A stretch of DNA of 44,919 bases from Allofustis seminis DSM 15817 (GTDB lineage Bacteria > Bacillota > Bacilli > Lactobacillales > Carnobacteriaceae_A). Each line of letters starts with the position of its first letter. The first letter of the stretch is position 1. Of the stretch, positions 16,183-21,414 are shown one piece after another. The stretch is from assembly GCF_000374325.1 (NCBI RefSeq), contig NZ_KB894087.1, positions 1-44,919 of the forward strand, given 5' to 3'. The position numbers and the translations under genes are program-made. A model generated the notes under the pieces. The model saw only the letters and a list, made by a program, of their open reading frames with translations, had not been told where the DNA came from and did no database searches.

Positions 16183-16197
16183 AAAATCACTTCCTTT

Positions 16198-16298
16198 GTC
16201 TAACACATTATACATCTAATGTAAGTATAGAAAATAAAATAAGCAAATGCAACTTTTTTGTCTAATATAGTTGACAGCTTTTGTCTAGTATGTTAGAC
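16198..16298. promoter_or_regulatory. CI operator cluster
   Basis: 16-bp dyads of the type GTCTAANATRTTAGAC: GTCTAATATAGTTGAC (16260-16275), GTCTAGTATGTTAGAC (16283-16298) and a weaker GTCTAACACATTATAC (16198-16213). The first two cover the lytic promoter, the last lies between the cI promoter and its start, fitting repression of lysis and autocontrol. Confidence 0.75.
16224..16252 (-). promoter_or_regulatory. cI (lysogenic) promoter
   Basis: Reverse strand TTGCAT (16252-16247), 17 bp, TATACT (16229-16224). It drives the repressor and probably DUF4177, DUF6978 and DUF1828. Confidence 0.75.
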
Positions 16299-16299
16299 T
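16271..16299 (+). promoter_or_regulatory. Rightward early (lytic) promoter
   Basis: TTGACA (16271-16276), 17 bp, TAGACT (16294-16299). Its -35 and -10 boxes are overlapped by two copies of the repressor operator (16260-16275, 16283-16298). Confidence 0.7.
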
Positions 16300-16330
16300 A
16301 TGTATGAAGTTAAGGAAGGGAGGAAATGAA

Positions 16331-16435
16331 ATGGCTAAACAAAAAAAGAAGAAGCCTATAAAAGACTTCTCCTTGAAAATCAAATTCAAGCTACTAACGC
16401 TAGCGATAGAATTTGAAATAAAAATCAGTAGATAG
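16331..16435 (+). CDS. Small basic protein, first early gene (hypothetical)
   Basis: 34 residues, very lysine-rich N terminus (AKQKKKKPIKDF) and a hydrophobic-basic C-terminal half. The Shine-Dalgarno GGAAGGGAGG is strong. It is the first product of the rightward promoter and is followed by a terminator at 16450, so it may be a short regulatory peptide. Function unknown. Confidence 0.55.
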   Translation: MAKQKKKKPIKDFSLKIKFKLLTLAIEFEIKISR

Positions 16436-16449
16436 TAACTATAGACCCT

Positions 16450-16471
16450 AAAAGGGGCGAAAGCCCCTTTG
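16450..16471 (+). terminator. Terminator or attenuator after the first early gene
   Basis: AAAAGGGGC, short loop, GCCCCTTT. The T-run is only three long, so termination may be partial. Confidence 0.6.
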
Positions 16472-16561
16472 GAAGGGAGGTTACTCTCTAATAAGAGTTT
16501 AGCATTTCAGAGTACTCCTTTCAAGGACGTATGTTACAATGCGTAAGAAAGGATGAAAATA

Positions 16562-16711
16562 ATGGATAAAGAAAAATGGTTGGGTACCTGGTGGATGAAA
16601 GACACCGAAAAAAATGGCAAACGTAATGTAGAGGCTGAATTTGAAGCAGGAATTATTCCTAGCGCATTGCTTATTGGAATCGTCATCTACTTAATTTCTA
16701 AGATGTTTTAA
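16562..16711 (+). CDS. Small single-pass membrane protein (hypothetical)
   Basis: 49 residues: a charged N-terminal part (MDKEKWLGTWWMKDTEKNGKR) and a C-terminal membrane helix (IIPSALLIGIVIYLISKMF). Shine-Dalgarno AAAGGA precedes ATG. Placed early in the lytic direction between operator copies. Function unknown. Confidence 0.6.
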   Translation: MDKEKWLGTWWMKDTEKNGKRNVEAEFEAGIIPSALLIGIVIYLISKMF

Positions 16712-16718
16712 AAGATAT

Positions 16719-16747
16719 AAATGCTATCTGAAAGGATAGCTTTTATA
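16719..16747 (+). terminator. Weak terminator hairpin
   Basis: GCTATC-tgaaag-GATAGC followed by TTTTA, after the small membrane protein gene. Confidence 0.5.
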
Positions 16748-16758
16748 TATAGCAATCT

Positions 16759-16774
16759 GTCTAATATGTTAGAA
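16759..16774. promoter_or_regulatory. Extra CI-type operator before the HTH gene
   Basis: GTCTAATATGTTAGAA, the same dyad as in the cI region, 20 bp before the 16794 start. Confidence 0.65.
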
Positions 16775-16793
16775 TTTAAAAGAGGTGATTTTT

Positions 16794-16985
16794 ATGACAA
16801 AATTTAAAATTAAAGAGTTAAGAGAAAACAAAAAAATGACACAAGATGAGTTATCTGATAAATCCGGCGTTAGCAGGGCAACAATTAGTTCACTAGAGAA
16901 CAATGATACAAAAGTTTCGAACACATCAACATTAGTGAAACTAGCTCGAGCTCTAGATGTGAATGTAAAAGATTTATTTTTTTAA
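16794..16985 (+). CDS. Cro-like Xre-family HTH regulator
   Basis: 63 residues, essentially only an Xre HTH domain (LRENKKMTQDELSDKSGVSRATISSLE, about 8-35). Start ATG 16794 is spaced correctly from AGAGGTG (16781-16787); the GTG nested in that site is rejected. It follows a CI-type operator, so it is shut off in the lysogen and could act as Cro. It has the usual size of phage Cro/antirepressor proteins. Confidence 0.85.
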   Translation: MTKFKIKELRENKKMTQDELSDKSGVSRATISSLENNDTKVSNTSTLVKLARALDVNVKDLFF

Positions 16986-16991
16986 TATCTT

Positions 16992-17007
16992 GTCTAATAT
17001 AGTAGAT
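16992..17007. promoter_or_regulatory. Extra CI-type operator before the first RHH gene
   Basis: GTCTAATATAGTAGAT, 22 bp before the 17029 start and only 7 bp after the previous stop. Confidence 0.6.
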
Positions 17008-17028
17008 TTTTTAAGAAAGGGTGGGGAG

Positions 17029-17226
17029 ATGGAAGAGAGAAAAAATATAATAAACACATCTTTAAGATTAACGGAAGAACGAAATAATTACATAAAAGAA
17101 AAAGCGAATGAGATAGGTATTTCTCAAAACGCTTTAATTAATGTGTTGATTGATTTAGGAATTAAATTTTATGAATTGAACCTTGAGGATGTTCTTTTTC
17201 ATATTTGGAAATGCCCATCAAAATAA
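17029..17226 (+). CDS. Ribbon-helix-helix-like small DNA-binding protein
   Basis: 65 residues. The strand-helix-helix pattern of Arc/MetJ-type regulators is visible: INTSLRLTEERNNYIKEKANEIGISQNALINVLIDLGIKFYEL. Start ATG 17029 lies behind AAAGGGTGGGG; this ribosome-site-plus-start block is repeated at 17670-17705. The 3' end overlaps the convergent 17162-17338 gene by 65 bp. Probably a DNA-binding regulator; target unknown. Confidence 0.7.
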   Translation: MEERKNIINTSLRLTEERNNYIKEKANEIGISQNALINVLIDLGIKFYELNLEDVLFHIWKCPSK

Positions 17227-17338
17227 AATATTCAATTTGGGCATTTAGTGAACGTAATTCTTGTTCTGATATTTCTTTTAGTTTAGCGTGTACTTCTTCA
17301 TCTAGCCTAAGTTGTAAAGCTACTTTTTTAGCTGACAC
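17162..17338 (-). CDS. Arc-family ribbon-helix-helix regulator
   Basis: 58 residues with a clear Arc-like RHH domain: KVALQLRLDEEVHAKLKEISEQELRSLNAQIEYFILMGI. GTG 17338 is preferred to ATG 17347 because the AAAGGAG site abuts that ATG without spacing. It is convergent with and overlaps the rightward RHH gene, and diverges from the 17469 gene across an A+T-rich promoter region. Confidence 0.75.
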   Translation of the reverse strand: MSAKKVALQLRLDEEVHAKLKEISEQELRSLNAQIEYFILMGISKYEKEHPQGSIHKI

Positions 17339-17406
17339 TATAATCATCTCCTTTGATATGAATATAATATCATTTTAAAATCATTAAAAATAGATTTAAA
17401 ATAGTA

Positions 17407-17435
17407 TTGACTTAGTATCAATATAGTAGTATTAT
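17407..17435 (+). promoter_or_regulatory. Promoter of the second rightward RHH gene
   Basis: TTGACT (17407-17412), 17 bp, TATTAT (17430-17435), 34 bp before the 17469 start. Confidence 0.75.
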
Positions 17436-17468
17436 AGTGACACTAAAACAGTATTAAGGAGGAAGTCA

Positions 17469-17612
17469 ATGAAAAAGTTAGTTACAACTACTTTAAGATT
17501 ACCAAAATGGTTAGACGATAAACTAAAAAAAGAAAGCGCATATAAAGCGATTAGTAAAAACGCGTTGATATTGGAAAAGCTAAGACAAGCTACAAAAACA
17601 ACTGAAAAATAG
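17469..17612 (+). CDS. Small ribbon-helix-helix protein
   Basis: 47 residues: TTTLRLPKWLDDKLKKESAYKAISKNALILEKLRQA fits a minimal RHH fold. Strong Shine-Dalgarno AAGGAGG and its own promoter. Divergent from the leftward RHH gene at 17162-17338, so the two may form a cross-regulated pair. Confidence 0.65.
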   Translation: MKKLVTTTLRLPKWLDDKLKKESAYKAISKNALILEKLRQATKTTEK

Positions 17613-17684
17613 CTGATTTCATAGTGATGTTTGAAATAAAATTTTCACACGATTACTCACGATTATTTTAGAAAGGGTGGGGAG

Positions 17685-17855
17685 ATGGAAGAGAGAAAAA
17701 ATATAAAAGAAAAAGCTCTCAAGTTTAAACGAGAGCCTGATTATGAAGATGTTATAGAAATGTTTGAATTACTGACACCAGAGGATATGAAGCGTTTATA
17801 TTTCATCATTATTGGGTTGCTGGCTAATCGAGGTTATGAATTCATCAATCGTTGA
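17685..17855 (+). CDS. Small protein with duplicated start region (hypothetical)
   Basis: 56 residues. The first seven codons and 15 bases upstream are identical to those of the 17029 gene (36-bp repeat), and IKEKA then matches a later part of that gene, as if an internal segment had been deleted; the remainder (FKREPDYEDVIEMFELLTPEDMKRLYFIIIGLLAN) is unrelated. Overlaps the convergent HTH gene by 60 bp. Function unknown. Confidence 0.55.
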   Translation: MEERKNIKEKALKFKREPDYEDVIEMFELLTPEDMKRLYFIIIGLLANRGYEFINR

Positions 17856-18164
17856 ACGATTTTCTGCTGGAAGCTCCATGTATCGCTTAATCAAAGAAAT
17901 GGAAAAATCTGAAAGGCTGTATTGTTTTTGAATATCGGCTAAAAATTCATCTTTAGTCTGATTAAACATCTCGCCTTGTCCAGTGCGTAGCCAGTCTTCG
18001 TTGACGTTGTAAGTATAGCAAATGAGTTTTAGCATTTGGTCGGTTAGGTTGTTTTTACCTGTTTCAATTTGAGAGATAGCCATTCTGCCAACTCCTAAAG
18101 ATTCGCCAAATTTTTCGCCAGACAATCCTAATGTTTCACGTAGTAATTTTACTCTTTCATTCAT
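17796..18164 (-). CDS. Second Xre-family HTH repressor
   Basis: 122 residues. HTH at about 3-58 (LRETLGLSGEKFGESLGVGRMAISQIETGKNN), followed by DWLRTGQGEMF, a tail common in phage and ICE repressors, and a helical C terminus. No S24 domain. The ATG at 18164 follows AAAAGGAGG; the longer hydrophobic N-terminal extension upstream is non-coding promoter DNA. Divergent from 18305 across two consensus promoters and dyad symmetry, forming a second genetic switch inside the prophage. Confidence 0.88.
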   Translation of the reverse strand: MNERVKLLRETLGLSGEKFGESLGVGRMAISQIETGKNNLTDQMLKLICYTYNVNEDWLRTGQGEMFNQTKDEFLADIQKQYSLSDFSISLIKRYMELPAENRSTIDEFITSISQQPNNDEI

Positions 18165-18186
18165 GATGTTACCTCCTTTTAAACTC

Positions 18187-18215
18187 ATTATAAGAAAAAA
18201 GAGGAGAACAATCAA
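18187..18215 (-). promoter_or_regulatory. Promoter of the second HTH repressor
   Basis: Reverse strand TTGATT (18215-18210), 17 bp, TATAAT (18192-18187). Confidence 0.75.
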
Positions 18216-18243
18216 CAAAAAGTAAATTAAAATTACAAAAAAC

Positions 18244-18272
18244 TTGACATAGTAATTTGTGTTTAATATAAT
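18244..18272 (+). promoter_or_regulatory. Perfect consensus promoter divergent from the second repressor
   Basis: TTGACA (18244-18249), 17 bp, TATAAT (18267-18272). AAATTAC/GTAATTT words flank it (about 18228-18258 and 18281-18287), a likely operator for the HTH protein at 17796-18164. Confidence 0.85.
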
Positions 18273-18304
18273 GTAAATAGAAATTACAAGAAAGGAGGAC
18301 AAAC

Positions 18305-18433
18305 ATGCTAGAAAAAATAATAGCTTTAGCGATTTCAATTTCAACAATTGTTCATCTGTACTACCAAATCAGAATTAAAAAGTTAGAAATCGAAAAGCTA
18401 AAGCTAGAAATTAAAGCACTAAAGAGAGAGTAA
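18305..18433 (+). CDS. Small membrane-anchored coiled-coil peptide
   Basis: 42 residues: an N-terminal membrane helix (IIALAISISTIVHLYYQI) and a basic/acidic coiled coil (KKLEIEKLKLEIKALKRE). GAAAGGAGG ribosome site. First gene after a perfect promoter. Function unknown. Confidence 0.65.
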   Translation: MLEKIIALAISISTIVHLYYQIRIKKLEIEKLKLEIKALKRE

Positions 18434-18475
18434 ATCTCTCTTTGGTGGATATATTCTAACATGTTTTAAAAAAGA

Positions 18476-18589
18476 ATGAAATACATTTTATTCATAATGG
18501 CATTAGCCATTTTAATTCTTTTCATTTATGACTTGAAGTTGTCTAAAGACATTCAAAAATTAAAAGAACAAAAGGAGGAATTGCTATGA
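18476..18589 (+). CDS. Small membrane peptide with coiled-coil tail
   Basis: 37 residues, similar architecture to the previous peptide: membrane helix (YILFIMALAILILFIYDL) then SKDIQKLKEQKEELL. The ribosome site is poor. Its stop overlaps the next start (ATGA), and its last codons contain that gene's Shine-Dalgarno AAAGGAGG. Confidence 0.5.
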   Translation: MKYILFIMALAILILFIYDLKLSKDIQKLKEQKEELL

Positions 18590-18729
18590 AAGAACAATAC
18601 ACCAAAAAAGAAGAAAAACAAGCAAAAGAGTTAGCGGAACAATTGGAAAAATTAGGAGAAAAAGACTTAGAAAAAGTGAGTTGGGTTATTCATGGAATTG
18701 AATTATCCAAGGAGCGAGCCGGCATATAG
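18586..18729 (+). CDS. Small charged protein (hypothetical)
   Basis: 47 residues, helical and highly charged (KKEEKQAKELAEQLEKLGEKDLEKVSW). Coupled to the preceding peptide by a 4-base overlap, with AAAGGAGG upstream. Not recognised. Confidence 0.6.
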   Translation: MKEQYTKKEEKQAKELAEQLEKLGEKDLEKVSWVIHGIELSKERAGI

Positions 18730-18743
18730 AAAGGGTGGGGAGG

Positions 18744-18896
18744 ATGGAAGAAAGAGGAAAGCGAGAATGGGAAAAAATAACACTTCGCATACCTAGTGAG
18801 TTACACGAAGCGTTAAAAGATATTGGTGATTGCACGGGTTTAACAATCAATTCTCTTATGATTTTGGCGGTTCTGAAACGTCTGAATGTTCTTTAA
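18744..18896 (+). CDS. Ribbon-helix-helix protein
   Basis: 50 residues: KITLRIPSELHEALKDIGDCTGLTINSLMILAVLKRL is a clear RHH pattern. The start region AGAAAGGGTGGGGAGG-ATGGAAGA is a third variant of the block seen at 17014 and 17670. Its 3' end overlaps the convergent RHH gene by 41 bp. Confidence 0.7.
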   Translation: MEERGKREWEKITLRIPSELHEALKDIGDCTGLTINSLMILAVLKRLNVL

Positions 18897-19023
18897 CGTA
18901 TTCTTGGATAGCTACAATTATTTCCGCAGTTACAGAACGATAATTTTCTTTAGCGATTTTTTCAATTTGTTCATAAACGTCAACCGGCAATCTAAAAGTA
19001 AAGCGTTTAATTTCTGTTGTCAT
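18856..19023 (-). CDS. Arc-family ribbon-helix-helix regulator
   Basis: 55 residues: EIKRFTFRLPVDVYEQIEKIAKENYRSVTAEIIVAIQEYVKEH, a good Arc-like domain. Shine-Dalgarno TAGGAGGTG on the reverse strand. Convergent with one RHH gene and divergent from another (19126), repeating the layout at 17.0-17.6 kb. Confidence 0.75.
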   Translation of the reverse strand: MTTEIKRFTFRLPVDVYEQIEKIAKENYRSVTAEIIVAIQEYVKEHSDVSEPPKS

Positions 19024-19037
19024 TGGGCACCTCCTAG

Positions 19038-19103
19038 TGACACCATTATAACACCGAATATTTTAAAAAGAAACTTGACACCACAAATACACCACATTAT
19101 AAT
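19038..19103. promoter_or_regulatory. Divergent RHH promoters with paired 18-bp operator-like repeats
   Basis: Rightward: TTGACA (19075-19080), 17 bp, TATAAT (19098-19103), a perfect consensus. Leftward: TATAAT at 19050-19045 with a poor -35. Two direct repeats, TGACACCATTATAACACC (19038-19055) and TGACACCACAAATACACC (19076-19093), agree at 14 of 18 bases and each overlaps one promoter. Confidence 0.75.
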
Positions 19104-19125
19104 GAGTTAGAAAGGTGGTGCATAA

Positions 19126-19290
19126 GTGGTGTCTAGACAGATTAGATTTACTCTAAGAATTTCTAATGAGTTGAATAAAAAAATAGAACAGATATCGGAA
19201 GAGAAACAATTAAGTAAAAATAGAGTTGTTATTGAAGCGTGTAAACGATTAGTCGATGAGTGGAATAAGTCGCATGGGAAAAACGAATAG
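19126..19290 (+). CDS. Ribbon-helix-helix protein
   Basis: 54 residues from GTG 19126 (AAAGGTGG at 19111-19118): QIRFTLRISNELNKKIEQISEEKQLSKNRVVIEACKRLVDEW is an RHH domain. Driven by the perfect promoter at 19075-19103. Probably pairs functionally with the divergent Arc-like gene. Confidence 0.7.
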   Translation: MVSRQIRFTLRISNELNKKIEQISEEKQLSKNRVVIEACKRLVDEWNKSHGKNE

Positions 19291-19304
19291 AAAGGACGGA
19301 GAGA

Positions 19305-19442
19305 ATGAAAAAGTTAATAAAAACACTCGCTTTACTTCTAGTGGCAAAAAGATGGCTAGATTATGTAAAACGAGTGAGTAATAAAAAAATTGATAAAGGT
19401 ACTCTTTCGGCTAAAAAGATTTTGATAAAAAATCTTAATTAA
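19305..19442 (+). CDS. Small basic protein with hydrophobic N terminus
   Basis: 45 residues (MKKLIKTLALLLVAKRWLDYVKRV then a basic tail). Its start region, AAAGGACGGAGAGAATGAAAA, and N-terminal KTLAL motif recur in the 19735 gene, so the two are paralogues or share a copied start. Ends overlapping the convergent 19439 gene by 4 bp. Function unknown. Confidence 0.55.
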   Translation: MKKLIKTLALLLVAKRWLDYVKRVSNKKIDKGTLSAKKILIKNLN

Positions 19443-19687
19443 AAATAGTCATTAAAATCTTTTTTAGTTTCATCGAGTAGAGAAACATAGTAACCGTTTG
19501 CTTGCTTTTCTAGAGCATAGTTAGTATCTATGTTTTCAAACCCTTTATTTGTTTCTGTGTATACGAAAATAACGCCATTATCTAGAGTTACACGAACAAC
19601 TTTATTGTTTGACGCGTCAAAGCGTTCTTCTTTGGATTGAATTGCAGCGCCTTGAGCGTCGTATTTTAAAGTATCGAAAGTATTCAT
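19439..19687 (-). CDS. Hypothetical protein
   Basis: 82 residues, soluble, beta-rich in the middle (NNKVVRVTLDNGVIFVYTETN) and acidic. Good reverse-strand Shine-Dalgarno AAAGGAGGTG. Lies between two rightward paralogous peptides, convergent with the first. Not recognised. Confidence 0.65.
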   Translation of the reverse strand: MNTFDTLKYDAQGAAIQSKEERFDASNNKVVRVTLDNGVIFVYTETNKGFENIDTNYALEKQANGYYVSLLDETKKDFNDYF

Positions 19688-19734
19688 CGTTTCACCTCCT
19701 TTATGGAGAGTATATCAGAGAAAGGACGGAAAGA

Positions 19735-19920
19735 ATGAAAAACATAATGAAAACACTCGCCCTAGTCGCTATTGGGGTAGCGGTAGGACGAGTGAGCAAA
19801 TCCGTTCATCATTATCAAACTAAATATACAGAAAATGATGAACGTATCGTTGAATCATGGATACAAATAGATCTTTTGGGAAAGAGTTATTGTATCTCTA
19901 AAAAATATCTTTACATTTAG
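19735..19920 (+). CDS. Small protein, paralogue of the 19305 gene at its N terminus
   Basis: 61 residues: MKNIMKTLALVAIGVAVGRVSKS (membrane or signal-like) followed by a soluble tail. Start chosen for AAAGGACGG nine bases upstream; upstream in-frame codons run antisense to the 19439 gene. Overlaps the convergent YjzC-like gene by 4 bp. Confidence 0.55.
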   Translation: MKNIMKTLALVAIGVAVGRVSKSVHHYQTKYTENDERIVESWIQIDLLGKSYCISKKYLYI

Positions 19921-20084
19921 AGTTTTTTCCATTTATTCCCTGGCTTTTGAGTAGGAGGCAAGCGGTCGCCTGGATCAATGGTAACTATCCGTGGCTTGTA
20001 AACTTTACCTCCTTGAGGACCAACTTCCTTGTATTTACCTTTAGGCTTGTTGTCTTCGCCGGGTTTAAATAGTTGTTTCGCCAT
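19917..20084 (-). CDS. YjzC-like protein
   Basis: 55 residues: KQLFKPGEDNKPKGKYKEVGPQGGKVYKPRIVTIDPGDRLPPTQKPGNKW fits the YjzC family (F-PGE, G-Y-EVG, GG-V, GDR-PPT). Function unknown; such proteins are scattered in Firmicutes and phages. ATG 20084 follows AGCGAGGTG; the longer reading frame upstream contains its promoter and leader hairpin. Confidence 0.8.
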   Translation of the reverse strand: MAKQLFKPGEDNKPKGKYKEVGPQGGKVYKPRIVTIDPGDRLPPTQKPGNKWKKL

Positions 20085-20149
20085 ATTTTCACCTCGCTTT
20101 TTAATTAAAGGCATATCGCTCAGTTGGTAGTTGGTCGATATGCAAGCAT

Positions 20150-20178
20150 AGTATAACACACTACTTAGTTATACACAA
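20150..20178 (-). promoter_or_regulatory. Promoter of the YjzC-like gene
   Basis: Reverse strand TTGTGT (20178-20173), 17 bp, TATACT (20155-20150). The leader between it and the gene carries an 8-bp inverted repeat GCATATCG/CGATATGC (20111-20118, 20136-20143). Confidence 0.65.
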
Positions 20179-20230
20179 CCATTTATGGTATTATGGATAA
20201 CTTTGTCAACAACATATAGGGGGTATTCAA

Positions 20231-20461
20231 TTGAAACAAATTATACGATTAATTAATAACTCTAAAAAAACAAGATATCAAATATCAAAAGAAACGAACA
20301 TTCCACAATCTACACTAAGCAGAATCGTACATGGAAAACAAAAAAATATTGAGTTGGCAACCGCTGAAATGTTACTAAAAGCGCTGGGGTATGAAATCGT
20401 TTTTAGAAAGGTGGATAAAAATGTGGAGAATGGTAAACGCAAAATTGAATCACTTCTTTGA
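20231..20461 (+). CDS. Small HTH regulator
   Basis: 76 residues from TTG 20231 (AGGGGG at 20218-20223). HTH at about 12-45 (KTRYQISKETNIPQSTLSRIVHGKQKNIELATAEMLLKALG), like the short Xre regulators of phages and relatives of antitoxin HTHs. The next gene starts inside it in another frame. Confidence 0.8.
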   Translation: MKQIIRLINNSKKTRYQISKETNIPQSTLSRIVHGKQKNIELATAEMLLKALGYEIVFRKVDKNVENGKRKIESLL

Positions 20462-20570
20462 AGCGGATCTTACGATCGAACAAACTAAAGAACTGATGTT
20501 ATTTTCGTTATTTTTTGGAATTTTTGGAGTGTTACTTGCGTTTAACGTGCCACTTGGATGGTGGCTTTAA
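20421..20570 (+). CDS. Small membrane protein (hypothetical)
   Basis: 49 residues with a C-terminal membrane segment (LMLFSLFFGIFGVLLAFNVPLGWWL). Shine-Dalgarno GAAAGGTGG lies within the HTH gene, which it overlaps by 41 bp. Function unknown. Confidence 0.55.
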   Translation: MWRMVNAKLNHFFEADLTIEQTKELMLFSLFFGIFGVLLAFNVPLGWWL

Positions 20571-20590
20571 GTGAACAGGGGGTGGATAAA

Positions 20591-20866
20591 ATGTTTAGCA
20601 AAGAATTTGAAACATCACTATGCAACCAATTGGTTGACGGCATGAAAGAATATCTTGATGAGTTGACAAAGCGTTCTGCAGACAAAAATCGCCGATATTT
20701 CAATTCAAAAGACGCTGCAGAATATCTTGGCGTAAGTCGTGGAACGTTGCGTGCATGGGTGAATACGGAATCGTTGCCAATGATTAATGTGACGGGAAGT
20801 AACCTTTTTGATAAAAAAGACTTGGATGAATTTATGGCTAGAAGAAAAATTAAAGGGGAGGATTAA
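20591..20866 (+). CDS. Helix-turn-helix (MerR/excisionase-like) protein
   Basis: 91 residues from ATG 20591 (AGGGGGTGG upstream). The C-terminal half is a winged-helix of the HTH_17/excisionase type: YFNSKDAAEYLGVSRGTLRAWVNTESLPMINVTGSNLFDKKDLDEFM. It could be the phage excisionase or a DNA-binding accessory factor; it is far from int, so excisionase is only a possibility. Confidence 0.8.
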   Translation: MFSKEFETSLCNQLVDGMKEYLDELTKRSADKNRRYFNSKDAAEYLGVSRGTLRAWVNTESLPMINVTGSNLFDKKDLDEFMARRKIKGED

Positions 20867-21025
20867 GTGAAAAAACAAACGGTAGAATGCTTAATCAAAA
20901 ATTCTAATGCATATCCATGCATTAAAGAAAGGAGAGCAAGTTCATGGAAGAGAGTTTTTACATGGCTGGTATGGAGTATCCAACGGTTATTAATATCACA
21001 AAGGATCCGAAATTTGAAAAGATGA
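20867..21025 (+). CDS. Possible small basic protein (uncertain)
   Basis: 52 codons from GTG 20867, directly after the previous stop with GGGGAGG six bases upstream. Arg/Lys/Trp-rich. It overlaps the next gene by 82 bp in another frame, so it could be spurious; the good ribosome site is the main support. Confidence 0.3.
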   Translation: MKKQTVECLIKNSNAYPCIKERRASSWKRVFTWLVWSIQRLLISQRIRNLKR

Positions 21026-21210
21026 TCGATAAATACGAACGGCTGTTAGAAAATGATGAATTGACCCCGCAACATAAAGAAGAAGTGGACATGGTACTTA
21101 TGGCGTTCGATTACTGTGAACGCATTTATTACGACTTAGAAATTGAAAAAGAGCGAAGCAGAGAGTTAGAAGACCAAATTTACAACTACAAAAAAAGATA
21201 TGGCTACTGA
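20944..21210 (+). CDS. Phage hypothetical protein
   Basis: 88 residues, acidic and mostly helical (KFEKMIDKYERLLEND, then a C-terminal coiled coil EKERSRELEDQIYNYKKRYGY). Shine-Dalgarno AAAGGAGAG. Sits just upstream of the recombination genes. Not recognised. Confidence 0.75.
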   Translation: MEESFYMAGMEYPTVINITKDPKFEKMIDKYERLLENDELTPQHKEEVDMVLMAFDYCERIYYDLEIEKERSRELEDQIYNYKKRYGY

Positions 21211-21223
21211 AAGGAGTAAAGAA

Positions 21224-21370
21224 ATGAAAAAAGATTACATTCAAGAAGTGAATGCAAATATAGATATGTACATTCGTTATAAAAGAACCGAGTATTTAGA
21301 AACTGCTAAGCGAATTATTGCTGAAATGAAAGAAAATAAAAAGGCTCTTGCTGGACACAAGAGCGCATAA
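21224..21370 (+). CDS. Small phage protein (hypothetical)
   Basis: 48 residues, helical and basic (MYIRYKRTEYLETAKRIIAEMKENKKAL). Ribosome site AAAGGAG. Between the 20944 gene and the RecT-like gene; role unknown. Confidence 0.6.
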   Translation: MKKDYIQEVNANIDMYIRYKRTEYLETAKRIIAEMKENKKALAGHKSA

Positions 21371-21414
21371 AAAAACATTCAAACTAAGTATAACAAAAAT
21401 AGGGGGAAATTAAC

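Noticed and set aside
20111-20143. A tRNA gene
   Set aside because: Only the D-loop word fits; there is no anticodon arm, T arm or acceptor stem.
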